A DNA stretch of 33,061 bases from Ramlibacter sp. (GTDB lineage: Bacteria > Pseudomonadota > Gammaproteobacteria > Burkholderiales > Burkholderiaceae_C): assembly GCA_019449555.1 (NCBI GenBank), contig JAGRPN010000438.1, positions 1 through 33,061 on the forward strand, read 5' to 3'. Below, one piece after another: positions 16,114 through 24,015 of the stretch. The position numbers and the translations under genes were made by a program. Numbering within the stretch: position 1 is the first letter of the stretch; every line of letters starts with the position of its first letter. The notes under the pieces were generated by a model. That model was not told the origin of the DNA. It worked only from the letters and a program-made list of their open reading frames with translations, and ran no database searches.

Positions 16114-17547
16114 CTACACCGCGCGGCAGATCTTCAGCATGTTGGTGCCGCCGGGCGCGCCCATCGGTTCGCCGGCGGTGATCGCGTAGATGTCGCCGCT
16201 GCCGACGATGCCGCGCTTCTTCAGGTAGCCCTCGGCCTCGGCCAGCGCGGTGTCGCGCTCCGCGCTCTGGTCCATGAGGAGCGGCCGCACGTTGCGGTAC
16301 AAGGCCATCTTGCGCTGGGTCGCGAGCTTGGGCGTCAGCGCATAGATCGGGATATGGATGCGGTGGCGGCTCATCCACAACGGCGTCGAGCCCGAGTCGG
16401 TCAGCGCGACGATCGCCTTGCAGCCAAGGTGGTGGGCCGTGAACAACGCGCCCATGGCGATCGACTGGTCGATGCGCCCGAACGTCATGCCGGTGAAGTC
16501 GGCGTCCAGCTTGACGTCCTCGGCCTTTTCCGCTTCCAGGCAGATATTGGCCATCTCGACGATGGTCTCCAGCGGGAAGCGGCCGGCCGCGGTCTCGGCG
16601 CTGAGCATCACCGCGTCGGTCCCGTCCAGCACCGCATTGGCGACGTCGCTCACCTCGGCCCGCGTGGGCACCGGGTTGGCGATCATGGACTCCATCATCT
16701 GCGTCGCCGTGATCACGACACGGTCGTGCTCGCGCGCGAGGCGGATCATCCTTTTCTGCAAGGCCGGAACCGCCGCGTTGCCGACTTCGATCGCCAGATC
16801 GCCGCGCGCGACCATGATCGCATCGCTCGCCTTCAGGATGGATTCGAGGTTGGGAATGGCCTCGGCCCGCTCGATCTTCGCGATGAGGCCGGGTTTGTGG
16901 CGATACTCCGCCCCCGCCACGTTGCACAGCTGGCGCGCCATTTCCATGTCGGTGGCATTCTTGGGGAAACTCACGGCCACGAAATCCGCCTGGAAGCTCA
17001 TCGCCGTGCGGATGTCTTCCATGTCCTTGGCCGTGAGCGCCGGCGCCGTCAGGCCGCCGCCCTTCTTGTTGATGCCCTTGTTGTTGGACAGCTCGCCGCC
17101 CTGTTTGACGGTGGTGCGCACCTGCTCGCCGCGCACCGAATCCACCGTGAGCACGACCAGCCCGTCATTGAGCAGCAACAGGTCGCCGGCCTTCACGTCG
17201 CGCGGCAGTTCCTTGTAGTCGAGGCCGACGCCCTTGTCGTCGCCGGGCTCCACGCGTGAGGCGTCCAGCACGAACTTCGCGCCGGTTTCCAGCTTCACCT
17301 TGCCCTCGGCGAATTTGCCGACGCGTATCTTCGGTCCCTGCAGGTCCGCCATGATCGCCACCTCGCGCCCGGCGCGTTGGGCCGCCGCGCGCACGAGGGC
17401 GGCGCGGTCGATGTGGTCCTGCGACGTGCCGTGACTGAAGTTCAGCCGCACCACGTTAACACCGGCACGGATCATCTGCTCGAGCAGTGCGGGGTCGCTC
17501 GAGGCGGGGCCGAGGGTGGCAACGATCTTGGTGGCGCGACGGGCCAT
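16114..17547 (-). CDS. pyk: Pyruvate kinase
   Basis: A 477-residue glycolytic enzyme converting phosphoenolpyruvate and ADP to pyruvate and ATP. Seen are the start TKIVATLGPASSD, the substrate-binding RLNFSHG (34-40), the catalytic-lysine strand ending IAKIERAEAI, MVARGDLAIEVG, the TATQMMESMI signature and DAVMLSAETAAGRFP. The C-terminal allosteric domain is complete (GDIYAITAGEPMGAPGGTN). AGGAGAG directly upstream of the ATG is a strong ribosome site. The gene follows the qseC-like gene by 43 bases on the same strand; in related genomes it usually follows pgk. Confidence 0.96.
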   Translation of the reverse strand: MARRATKIVATLGPASSDPALLEQMIRAGVNVVRLNFSHGTSQDHIDRAALVRAAAQRAGREVAIMADLQGPKIRVGKFAEGKVKLETGAKFVLDASRVEPGDDKGVGLDYKELPRDVKAGDLLLLNDGLVVLTVDSVRGEQVRTTVKQGGELSNNKGINKKGGGLTAPALTAKDMEDIRTAMSFQADFVAVSFPKNATDMEMARQLCNVAGAEYRHKPGLIAKIERAEAIPNLESILKASDAIMVARGDLAIEVGNAAVPALQKRMIRLAREHDRVVITATQMMESMIANPVPTRAEVSDVANAVLDGTDAVMLSAETAAGRFPLETIVEMANICLEAEKAEDVKLDADFTGMTFGRIDQSIAMGALFTAHHLGCKAIVALTDSGSTPLWMSRHRIHIPIYALTPKLATQRKMALYRNVRPLLMDQSAERDTALAEAEGYLKKRGIVGSGDIYAITAGEPMGAPGGTNMLKICRAV

Positions 17548-17590
17548 GAACTCTCCTGTAACTAAGTTTCTGATCTTCGCACGGAACCGG

Positions 17591-19009
17591 TTACAGGCGA
17601 GTTACCAAAGGCGTGTGTTGCGAGCAATTCAGTTTTGCCTGCGCCGACATTCCGGACGAGGCACCCGCAGGCAAACTGATCTCCACGGCCAAGCCGCCGA
17701 GTTGCCCGGAGCGCCCGATCCGCACCTGTGCCTGATGCGCGTCGGCGACTCGGCGCACGATCGACCAGCCGAGCCCGCTGCCCTCCTCGCCGCTGCCGAG
17801 AATGCGGAAGAAGCGTTCGCCGAGCCGCTGCGCATCTGCAGCGCCGAGACCAGGGCCGCCGTCTTCGACCTGCAGCGACACGCGGTCGCCCCGCGCGAGG
17901 ACGCTGATGCGCAGCTTCGCGCCCGGCGGGCTGTAGCGGATCGCGTTGTCCACGAGGTTGCGCACCAGCACCGCCAGCAGTACCGGATCGCCGCGCACCG
18001 GGCAGTCCGGGTCGGCGTCCAGCTCGATTTCCTGCCGCTTCGCGATCGCACTCGCCGCGGTTTCGGAAACGACCTGCCGAACGAGCGCGGCAAGCTCGAT
18101 GGGAACGAGGTCCGGCACGGCACCGGCGTCGAGCCGCGACAGCGTCAACAATTGCTCTACCAGCCGCGTGGCCCGGTCGCAGCCTTGCAGCGTGGCCAGC
18201 AGCGCATGGCGCCGCTGCGCGTCGTCGCTCTCCGCCAGCGCGACCTGGGCCTGCGCGCGGATCGCGGCGATCGGCGTGCGCAGCTCATGCGCGGCATCGG
18301 ACGTGAAGCGCCGCTCCGAATCCATCATGCGGGCGATGCGCCCGAACAGGGCGTTCAGTGCATCGAGCATGGGAACCATCTCGGATGGCGGGCTGTCGAG
18401 GGTGACCGGCTCGAGGGCTTGCGGCTGGCGTTCGGCCAGCGTGCGCCCGAGCTTGCGCAGCGGCGCGACGCCGCTGTAGACGGCCCACCACAACGCGAGC
18501 GCCAACAGGGGCAAGGCGGCCAGCATGGGCGCCAGCGAGCTGCGCAGCACGGCCCACAGGATCGAGCCCCGGGAGTCGACCCGCTCGCTCACGTAAACCT
18601 GCACGTCGTGCTCCGCGCCCTCGGCCGCGAACACGCGCCAGGCGATGCCGGCCACCTTCACGGTCGTGAAGCCGGGCTTGAACGGCCTGCCGCTTTCCGT
18701 CATCGGCAGGTCAGGCGCGTTCGGCGAACGCAGCGCAAGCCGCCCCTCGTGAAACAGCTGGAACGCCACTTTCGGTGCATAGCGATGCAAGATCGGCGCG
18801 TCGGCGGCATCGCTGCCTTCACCGACGTCGCGCGCCTGCTGCACGACGAGCAGCGCCGCGGCTTGCGCCAGATGCCCGTCCAGCAGCTCGTCGATTTCAT
18901 GCCGCGCGTCGACCCACGTGAACGCCGCCGCGGCCAGCCACACACCGGTCACTACACCAAGCACCAGCACCAGCAGGCGCCGTTGCAGCGAAGCCGGCAG
19001 CAGCTTCAT
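17591..19009 (-). CDS. QseC-like sensor histidine kinase
   Basis: A 472-residue membrane kinase. Transmembrane helices lie at about 11-31 and 160-180 with a periplasmic sensor region of about 125 residues between, then a short HAMP-like link. The H box is SDAAHELRTP with phospho-acceptor H241; the ATPase domain has NLVDNAIRYSP (N355), VEDGGPGLG (G1) and GSGLGWSIVRRV (G2). This arrangement matches the QseC/PmrB branch. The ATG overlaps the regulator's stop as ATGA, so the pair is coupled. Context, downstream of three haem-protein genes, suggests it senses a redox or metal-related signal, but the sensor domain does not tell which. Confidence 0.92.
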   Translation of the reverse strand: MKLLPASLQRRLLVLVLGVVTGVWLAAAAFTWVDARHEIDELLDGHLAQAAALLVVQQARDVGEGSDAADAPILHRYAPKVAFQLFHEGRLALRSPNAPDLPMTESGRPFKPGFTTVKVAGIAWRVFAAEGAEHDVQVYVSERVDSRGSILWAVLRSSLAPMLAALPLLALALWWAVYSGVAPLRKLGRTLAERQPQALEPVTLDSPPSEMVPMLDALNALFGRIARMMDSERRFTSDAAHELRTPIAAIRAQAQVALAESDDAQRRHALLATLQGCDRATRLVEQLLTLSRLDAGAVPDLVPIELAALVRQVVSETAASAIAKRQEIELDADPDCPVRGDPVLLAVLVRNLVDNAIRYSPPGAKLRISVLARGDRVSLQVEDGGPGLGAADAQRLGERFFRILGSGEEGSGLGWSIVRRVADAHQAQVRIGRSGQLGGLAVEISLPAGASSGMSAQAKLNCSQHTPLVTRL

Positions 19010-19677
19010 GGACGAGGGCTCTCGCGCGCCACCATGTAGCCCACGCCGCGCACCGTCTGGATCAGTGCGTTGCCCAGCTTGCGCCGCAAATGATGGATGT
19101 GCACCTCCACCGTGTTGCTTTCGACCTCGCGGCCCCAGCTGTACAGGCGCTGCTCCAGCTGCTCGCGCGTCATCACGCGTCCGGCGTTGAGCATCAGCGC
19201 GTGCAGCAGGTCGAATTCGCGCGCGGCCAACACCACCGGCACGCCCGCCTTCACCACCGATCGCGCCGCCGGGTCGAGCACCACGTCCTGCGCCGTGAGG
19301 CATTCCTGGGGCTGACCGTGGGCGCGGCGCACCAGCGCGCGCAGGCGTGCGGCCAGCTCGTTCAGGTCGATCGGCTTGACCACGTAGTCGTCCGCCCCCA
19401 GATCGAGTCCGCGGATGCGGTCGGGAATCGCGTCACGGGCAGTCAGCACGAGCACGGGTGTGGTGATCCCTGCGCGGCGGACCTCGGCGAGCACCTGCAT
19501 GCCGTCTTTCAGCGGCAGTCCAATGTCCAGCACGGCGGCCGCGTACGGTTCGGCGCGCAGCTCGCGCTGGGCCGCTTCGCCGTCGCGCACCCAATCCACG
19601 TGGAATCCGAGCTGGCGCAGGCCGGCGCGCAAGCCGTCGCCCAGCAACGGATCGTCCTCGGCCAGCAGGATGCGCAT
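19006..19677 (-). CDS. QseB-like response regulator (OmpR/PhoB family)
   Basis: A 223-residue two-component regulator with a receiver domain (1-115; acidic pair D8-D9, phosphorylated D51 in VLDIGLP, LVLTARD and the VVKPI lysine) and a winged-helix DNA-binding domain (about 125-220; REFDLLHALM, EVESNTVEVHIHHLRRKLG, VRGVGYM). ATG 19677 is chosen because the domain begins at MRILLAEDD; a start ten codons earlier is unlikely. It lies 26 bases after the cytochrome b561 stop. Its QseB/PmrA-type recognition region fits the tandem TTAA hexamers at 21354-21392 upstream of the operon, suggesting self-regulation (inference). Confidence 0.93.
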   Translation of the reverse strand: MRILLAEDDPLLGDGLRAGLRQLGFHVDWVRDGEAAQRELRAEPYAAAVLDIGLPLKDGMQVLAEVRRAGITTPVLVLTARDAIPDRIRGLDLGADDYVVKPIDLNELAARLRALVRRAHGQPQECLTAQDVVLDPAARSVVKAGVPVVLAAREFDLLHALMLNAGRVMTREQLEQRLYSWGREVESNTVEVHIHHLRRKLGNALIQTVRGVGYMVARESPRP

Positions 19678-19703
19678 GCCCGGATTATCCGCGCCGCACG
19701 CGC

Positions 19704-20444
19704 TCAATCGTCATCGCGATCGTGGTCCCGCTCTGCGTGCCGATGCTGGGTCCCCGGCGCCGCCTGCGTCAGCTCGAAGCCGCCCGGGGCCTGCTGCCAC
19801 TGGAAGGTCCAGAAGCCGAGGACCGCGAGCACCATCACGGCCGCCACGCTGCGCCATGCACGGCGAGTGGCCTCGTGCGGCGGCGCGGCCTTGCGTCCCG
19901 TGATCATCGCGCGCACCAGGTTCTCGCGATGCAGCCAGCTGCCCACCAGCACGCCCGCCACGTGAATTCCGACCACTGCCAGCATGACGCTCGCGATCGC
20001 CTCGTGCGTTTTCCCCAGCCAACGACCGCCCAGGTCGGCGTAGTTGGCCCAGCCGGTGGCGGTGACGGCGAATGCGAGCAGCAACAGAGCCACGATCGCG
20101 ATTGCGCCGGCGGGATTGTGTCCGGTGTGGTGGTCCGGCCGGCCGCGCAGCGCGTTGGCGAGATAACGCGCCGCTGCGGACGGCCCGCGGACGAAACTGG
20201 AAAAGCGGGCGTGCCGCGGGCCCACGAGGCCCCAGACGATTCGAAATGCCAGCAGGCCCGCCATCGTGAAGCCGAGCGTGACGTGGACCAGGTGCCAGCG
20301 GTCGCTCTCGGCCGTGAGCCACGCGCCCGCGAAGCTGATCACCATCAGCCAGTGAAAAATGCGCACCGGTGCGTCCCACACCAGTACCTTGGCTCGCGCG
20401 GGTGCCGCATCGGCCTCAACGCGGGATTCGGACGTCGTGCTCAT
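19704..20444 (-). CDS. Cytochrome b561-type membrane protein
   Basis: A 246-residue dihaem cytochrome b of the Ni-hydrogenase/b561 fold (PF01292-like). After a short cytoplasmic stretch come VWDAPVRIFHWLM, HLVHVTLGFTMAGLLAFRIVWGLVG, a helix around AIAIVALLLLAFAVTATGW, and KTHEAIASVMLAVVGIHVAGV; the paired histidines on these helices are the expected haem ligands. A last hydrophobic segment (VAAVMVLAVLGFW) and a His/Asp-rich tail (HRHAERDHDRDDD) follow. AAGGAG lies 7 bases before ATG 20444, which is inside the dhc gene (29-base overlap). In the SHP system this protein is thought to pass electrons from the membrane to the dihaem cytochrome. Confidence 0.9.
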   Translation of the reverse strand: MSTTSESRVEADAAPARAKVLVWDAPVRIFHWLMVISFAGAWLTAESDRWHLVHVTLGFTMAGLLAFRIVWGLVGPRHARFSSFVRGPSAAARYLANALRGRPDHHTGHNPAGAIAIVALLLLAFAVTATGWANYADLGGRWLGKTHEAIASVMLAVVGIHVAGVLVGSWLHRENLVRAMITGRKAAPPHEATRRAWRSVAAVMVLAVLGFWTFQWQQAPGGFELTQAAPGTQHRHAERDHDRDDD

Positions 20445-20904
20445 TGAATTCTCCTTGATCGGCCCGCGCATGGCAGGCATTGCAGTTGGCCGCGCTCTTC
20501 ACAGCGGGCGATTTCCAGGTGGCCGCCGCGATTTCGTCGTGCTTGCGGACGAACCAGGCGGAACGGGTGATGCGGTCCTCGGGCGGCTGCTCGCGGACCC
20601 GCTTGTAGCTGCCGGCGTTGGCGGCGAGCCAGGCGGAAAGCTCCTTGACGGCAGCAGCATCCGTCGAGGCGTCGGTTCCGAAGTGGCGCTGCAGATTGGC
20701 CACCACGCGCTGCCAGGAAGCGCCCGGCAACAGCGCCGGTGGATAAGCGACATGGCAGGCCCCGCATTCCTGCCGGTACTGCGGCAGCAGCGGAACGCGC
20801 GTTGCGTGCTTGCCGTCGTCGGCGAACGCCGCGCCGGCCACGGCCAAGGTCGCGAGCACCGCGCAGAGCGCGCGCCGCGGGTCGATGCGAATGTGGGAGT
20901 TCAT
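20416..20904 (-). CDS. dhc: Dihaem cytochrome c (DHC)
   Basis: A 162-residue periplasmic cytochrome with a signal peptide ending AGAAFA (about 28) and two haem-binding motifs, CGACH (47-51) and CNACH (141-145). Further histidines, H74 in LQRHFG and H122 in VRKHDE, are candidate sixth ligands, as in the DHC family. DHC is the known redox partner of sphaeroides haem protein. GGAG lies 6 bases upstream of ATG 20904. The gene starts 10 bases after the shp stop, and its last 29 bases overlap the start of the cytochrome b gene in another frame, which argues for tight co-expression. Confidence 0.9.
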   Translation of the reverse strand: MNSHIRIDPRRALCAVLATLAVAGAAFADDGKHATRVPLLPQYRQECGACHVAYPPALLPGASWQRVVANLQRHFGTDASTDAAAVKELSAWLAANAGSYKRVREQPPEDRITRSAWFVRKHDEIAAATWKSPAVKSAANCNACHARADQGEFNEHDVRIPR

Positions 20905-20914
20905 CGCTCGCTCC

Positions 20915-21319
20915 TCAGGGCTTGAGCGTGAGCAGCCACGCCAGGACATCGGCCTTCTCGGCGGCGCTGCATTCCCGGCCGATCACGTCATTGCAGTTGC
21001 GGCGAAACCATTTTTCTGTTTTCACCGGGTCGGTGAACCGCTCCGGATTGAAGGCCGGCGCCATGGGCGCGATCGTCCTGCCCGTGGACGCGTGCCTGCC
21101 GGGCTGCGTGGGCGGCACGCCGTGGCAGGTGGCGCAGCTCCATTCGCGCCCGTGCCGGCTGGTGAACAACTGGCGGCCGCGTTCGGCGACGGGCGGTGCG
21201 CCGGCCTGGGCGCTGTAGCCGGCCAGCAGCTGCGCCGGTTCGGCGGCCGGCGCGGTGGCCGGGATCAGGCTCGCCGCGGTGGCAAGCAGCGCGGCGATGG
21301 GTGGAACAAGCACGTTCAT
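20915..21319 (-). CDS. shp: Sphaeroides haem protein (SHP)/DUF1924 cytochrome c
   Basis: A 134-residue single-haem c-type cytochrome with a signal peptide of about 26 residues (ATAPAA). One CATCH motif lies at 62-66. The C-terminal part, RFTDPVKTEKWFRRNCNDV then IGRECSAAEKADVLAWL, closely matches Rhodobacter SHP from memory: there an Asn in the RNCN segment is the sixth haem ligand that leaves when oxygen or nitric oxide binds, and two cysteines form a disulphide. The equivalents here would be N108 and C109-C117. AAGGAGTT before the ATG is a strong ribosome site. It is the first gene of shp-dhc-cytochrome b-qseB-qseC. Confidence 0.88.
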   Translation of the reverse strand: MNVLVPPIAALLATAASLIPATAPAAEPAQLLAGYSAQAGAPPVAERGRQLFTSRHGREWSCATCHGVPPTQPGRHASTGRTIAPMAPAFNPERFTDPVKTEKWFRRNCNDVIGRECSAAEKADVLAWLLTLKP

Positions 21320-21353
21320 GGCAACTCCTTGGCCGCCATGGTCCGAATCGCCG

Positions 21354-21392
21354 CTTAGCGTTTTCTTAACGCGCTGCTAAGGCGCTCTTAAG
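21354..21392. promoter_or_regulatory. Tandem QseB/PmrA-type operator, four hexamers at 11-bp spacing
   Basis: The plus strand reads CTTAGC-N5-CTTAAC-N5-GCTAAG-N5-CTTAAG, with hexamers starting at 21354, 21365, 21376 and 21387. PmrA/QseB-family regulators bind direct repeats of CTTAAG-like hexamers separated by 5 bp, one helical turn apart. The array lies 35 bases upstream of shp on one side and about 47 bases upstream of the small ORF at 21440 on the other. Binding by the QseB-like protein of the same operon is inferred. Confidence 0.7.
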
Positions 21393-21439
21393 GTCGTGTC
21401 CCCAGCATGAGAGCATCCAAATCAACCCGGACGCACGCA

Positions 21440-21604
21440 ATGGACGCTTCCCTTCTCGCCTTCATCCGCCAATTCATCGGCGTGATCGCCGCGTCGGCCC
21501 TGCCCGTCGTGTTCGCCGCGTTCGTGTCGATCCCGTATACGCTGCAGGCGCAGCCCGGCGCGCTGCACGGCGCCGATCCCGCCGCTGAACGGCACTTCAC
21601 CTGA
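21440..21604 (+). CDS. Small membrane peptide, unknown function
   Basis: A 54-residue peptide with one hydrophobic helix (about residues 5-31, LAFIRQFIGVIAASALPVVF) and a short polar tail. I do not recognise a named family. It is judged real because it has a clear membrane segment, fills the gap between the shp operon and pgk, and faces the shp operon across the tandem operator. An in-frame ATG at 21407 would add 11 basic residues; 21440 is preferred because the hydrophobic segment follows it, but neither has a strong ribosome site. It may belong to the same regulon as the haem proteins (inference). Confidence 0.55.
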   Translation: MDASLLAFIRQFIGVIAASALPVVFAAFVSIPYTLQAQPGALHGADPAAERHFT

Positions 21605-21618
21605 AGCCCGCGCGCGCG

Positions 21619-21633
21619 GCGCCCGAAGGGCGC
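21619..21633. terminator. Possible hairpin between small ORF and pgk
   Basis: GCGCCC-GAA-GGGCGC forms a 6-bp GC stem between the convergent small ORF and pgk. There is no T run on either side, so termination here is weakly supported. Confidence 0.3.
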
Positions 21634-21643
21634 TCACGCGTGC

Positions 21644-22837
21644 TCAGCCGTTCGCGCGCCGCTGCAGGATCTCGAACGCCGGCAGCGTCGTGCCTTCCCG
21701 CACCTCGAGGAAGGCGCCGCCGCCGGTGGAGATGTAGCCGATGTCCTGCTCGATGCCGTATTTGGCGATCGCGGCCAGGGTATCGCCGCCGCCCGCGATG
21801 CTGAACGCCTTCGATTGCGCAATCGCGCGCGCGATCGTTTCCGTGCCCTTGGCGAACGCGTCGAATTCGAACACGCCGACCGGGCCGTTCCACACGATCG
21901 TGCCAGCCGACTTGAGCTGCTCGGCCAGCCTGCGCGCGGTCTGTGGCCCGATGTCGAGGATGAGGTCGTCGTCGGCCACCTGGGCGGCCGCCTTCACCGA
22001 CGCCGGCGCGTCCGCCGCGAACGTCTTGGCCGTGACGACGTCGGTGGGAATCGGCACGTCGGCGCCGCGCGCCTTCATCGCCTCGATCACTGCGCGCGCC
22101 TCGGCGACGAGGTCGGCCTCCGCCAGCGACTTGCCGATCTTCAGGCCGGCGGCGAGCATGAAGGTGTTCGCGATGCCGCCGCCGACGATCAATTGGTCCA
22201 CGTTCCTGGCCAGCGCCTTGAGGATCGTGAGCTTGGTCGACACCTTCGAGCCGGCGACGATCGCGACCAGCGGCCGCTTGGGATGCGCCAGCGCCTTGGT
22301 GATGGCATCGATCTCGGCGGCCAGCAGCGGCCCGGCGCAGGCGATCTTCGCGAATTGCGCGATGCCGTAGGTGGAAGCCTCGGCCCGGTGCGCGGTGCCG
22401 AACGCGTCGTGCACGAAGATGTCGCACAGCGCCGCCATCTTGCGGGCCAGCTCGGGGTCGTTCTTCTTCTCGCCCTTGTTGAGGCGGCAGTTTTCCAGCA
22501 GCACCAGCTGGCCGGGCTCCACCTTGACGCCGTCCACCCAGTTGGCGACCAGCGGCACTTCGCGCCCGAGTAATTCAGCGAGCCGCCGCGCGACCGGCGC
22601 CAGCGAATCCTCGGGCTTGAACTGGCCTTCGGTGGGCCGCCCGAGATGGGAGGTGACCATCACGGCGGCGCCCGCGTCCAGCGCCATCTGGATGCACGGC
22701 ACCGAGGCGCGGATGCGGGTGTCTTCGGTGATGTTGCCGGCATCGTCCTGCGGGACGTTCAAGTCGGCACGGATGAAGACGCGTTGCCCTTTGGCCTTGC
22801 CTTGGGCACAGAGATCGGTGAAGCGCAGGACGTTCAT
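21644..22837 (-). CDS. pgk: Phosphoglycerate kinase
   Basis: A 397-residue enzyme that transfers phosphate between 1,3-bisphosphoglycerate and ADP in glycolysis. Visible blocks are [73 protein letters not shown] and the C-terminal nucleotide site [10 protein letters not shown] with [12 protein letters not shown] 22837 matches the family start; an extended frame to 23032 runs into azlD. No strong ribosome site is seen. It is followed by the haem-protein module instead of pyk. TAGAAT on the minus strand at 22872-22867 is a possible -10. Confidence 0.96.
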   Translation of the reverse strand: MNVLRFTDLCAQGKAKGQRVFIRADLNVPQDDAGNITEDTRIRASVPCIQMALDAGAAVMVTSHLGRPTEGQFKPEDSLAPVARRLAELLGREVPLVANWVDGVKVEPGQLVLLENCRLNKGEKKNDPELARKMAALCDIFVHDAFGTAHRAEASTYGIAQFAKIACAGPLLAAEIDAITKALAHPKRPLVAIVAGSKVSTKLTILKALARNVDQLIVGGGIANTFMLAAGLKIGKSLAEADLVAEARAVIEAMKARGADVPIPTDVVTAKTFAADAPASVKAAAQVADDDLILDIGPQTARRLAEQLKSAGTIVWNGPVGVFEFDAFAKGTETIARAIAQSKAFSIAGGGDTLAAIAKYGIEQDIGYISTGGGAFLEVREGTTLPAFEILQRRANG

Positions 22838-22910
22838 GGTGTGGTCGGGTCGGCGAAGAAACTTCGATTCTAGGAGGGCCCCAGTGTCGAGCAGCGCTGC
22901 GCCGCTCGCA

Positions 22911-23249
22911 CTACCAGCCGAGAACGAGATGAAGCGGCAAGTACACGGCCATGCCCGCGATGATCGTGAGCAGCACGCTGCGGCGCCAGAAGTACAGCAG
23001 CGCGCCCGCCGGTGCGGCGAACAGGCGCGCATCGTGCCAGCTGGCCACCAGATGGCCGCCCGACATCACGATCTCGGGCGCGATCACGCCGGCCAGCGCG
23101 GCCACCGGCGCGTATTGAAGCGCGCGCTCCGCCCAGTGCGGCAGGCTCCAGGGCCGGTCCAGGATGAAAAAGAAACAACGGGTGAGCACCGTGACGCCGG
23201 CCAGGCCGACGATCACCGCCATCGTCCAGGGATCGGCCGGCGCGGTCAT
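22911..23249 (-). CDS. azlD: AzlD-family branched-chain amino acid exporter subunit
   Basis: A 112-residue protein with about four hydrophobic helices ([69 protein letters not shown]), the small partner of AzlC in a two-part exporter for branched-chain or related amino acids. ATG 23249 fits the family length; a longer frame to 23357 overlaps azlC. It follows the azlC stop by 31 bases on the same strand. Confidence 0.88.
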   Translation of the reverse strand: MTAPADPWTMAVIVGLAGVTVLTRCFFFILDRPWSLPHWAERALQYAPVAALAGVIAPEIVMSGGHLVASWHDARLFAAPAGALLYFWRRSVLLTIIAGMAVYLPLHLVLGW

Positions 23250-23280
23250 GCGGGAAGCTCCAGGCCGGCCAGCACCGCGC

Positions 23281-24015
23281 TCATGCCGGGCGCCTCGCGA
23301 CGCGCGCGACGCTCTTGTCGAGCCAGAAACTCGCCAGCACCGCGACGGCGATCGCAACCACGATGTTGAGCTTCAGCGGCAACGCGTACGCCGCCACCGC
23401 CGCCGCTCCGGCGAGCACGGCGGATAAAAGGCGCAGCGGCGTGGTCGCCAGCGAGCAGAGAATGCCGATCAGGCACAGCACCCCGGCGAAGCCGAGGCCC
23501 CAGGCGCTGGGAACCAGATTGCCCAGCGCGACGCCCGCCACGCCCGATGTCATCCAGCTGGCCCAGGTGACGAAGTAGTTGCCCGACAGATAGGCCTCCT
23601 GCTCGGCATGCTGGGCGGGCGCCGCACCGGGCTGCGGGAAGCGGCGCGTGAACAGCGCATAGGTCAGATCCGCCGTGAGGTAGCCGTTCACGAGCCGGCG
23701 CCAGCGGGGCAGGTGCATCAGGTAAGGCCGCAGGTGCAGGCTGAACACCACGAATCGCAAGTTCACGCAGAACCCCGTGGCCAGGATCACCCAGGCCGGC
23801 GCGGCCGCGACGATCAGCGGAATGGCCGCGAGCTGCGAGCTGCCGGCGTAGACGAGGAAGGTCATGGCGAGCGCCTCGACCACGCTCATGCCCGACTTGA
23901 CCATGGCCACACCCGCCATCAGGCCCCAGGCGGCAATGCCGGTGGCCAGCGGCGCCATGTCGCGCGCGCCCTCCCGGAATGCGGGATGGCCGTAGTTGGA
24001 ACGGAGGAAGAACAC
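23281..24015 (-). CDS. azlC: AzlC-family amino acid exporter
   Basis: A 244-residue membrane protein of the LIV-E/AzlC family, which exports branched-chain amino acids together with AzlD. The opening FREGARDMAPLATGIAAWGLMAGVAMV, the VYAGSSQLAAIPLI segment, and ILATGFCVNLRFVVFSLHLRPYL are typical. Several more hydrophobic helices follow. The start codon is GTG at 24015, which shares one base with the fmt stop (TAGTG), so translation is probably coupled to fmt. The exported amino acid cannot be told from sequence. Confidence 0.9.
   Translation of the reverse strand: MFFLRSNYGHPAFREGARDMAPLATGIAAWGLMAGVAMVKSGMSVVEALAMTFLVYAGSSQLAAIPLIVAAAPAWVILATGFCVNLRFVVFSLHLRPYLMHLPRWRRLVNGYLTADLTYALFTRRFPQPGAAPAQHAEQEAYLSGNYFVTWASWMTSGVAGVALGNLVPSAWGLGFAGVLCLIGILCSLATTPLRLLSAVLAGAAAVAAYALPLKLNIVVAIAVAVLASFWLDKSVARVARRPA

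Noticed and set aside
17555-17597. Inverted repeat CCTGTAAC/GTTACAGG between pyk and the kinase gene
   Set aside because: The 27-base loop and overlap with a ribosome site and a stop codon make chance the better explanation.
17516-19039. 507-codon plus-strand frame
   Set aside because: Antisense to the QseC-like kinase, which has all kinase boxes in frame.
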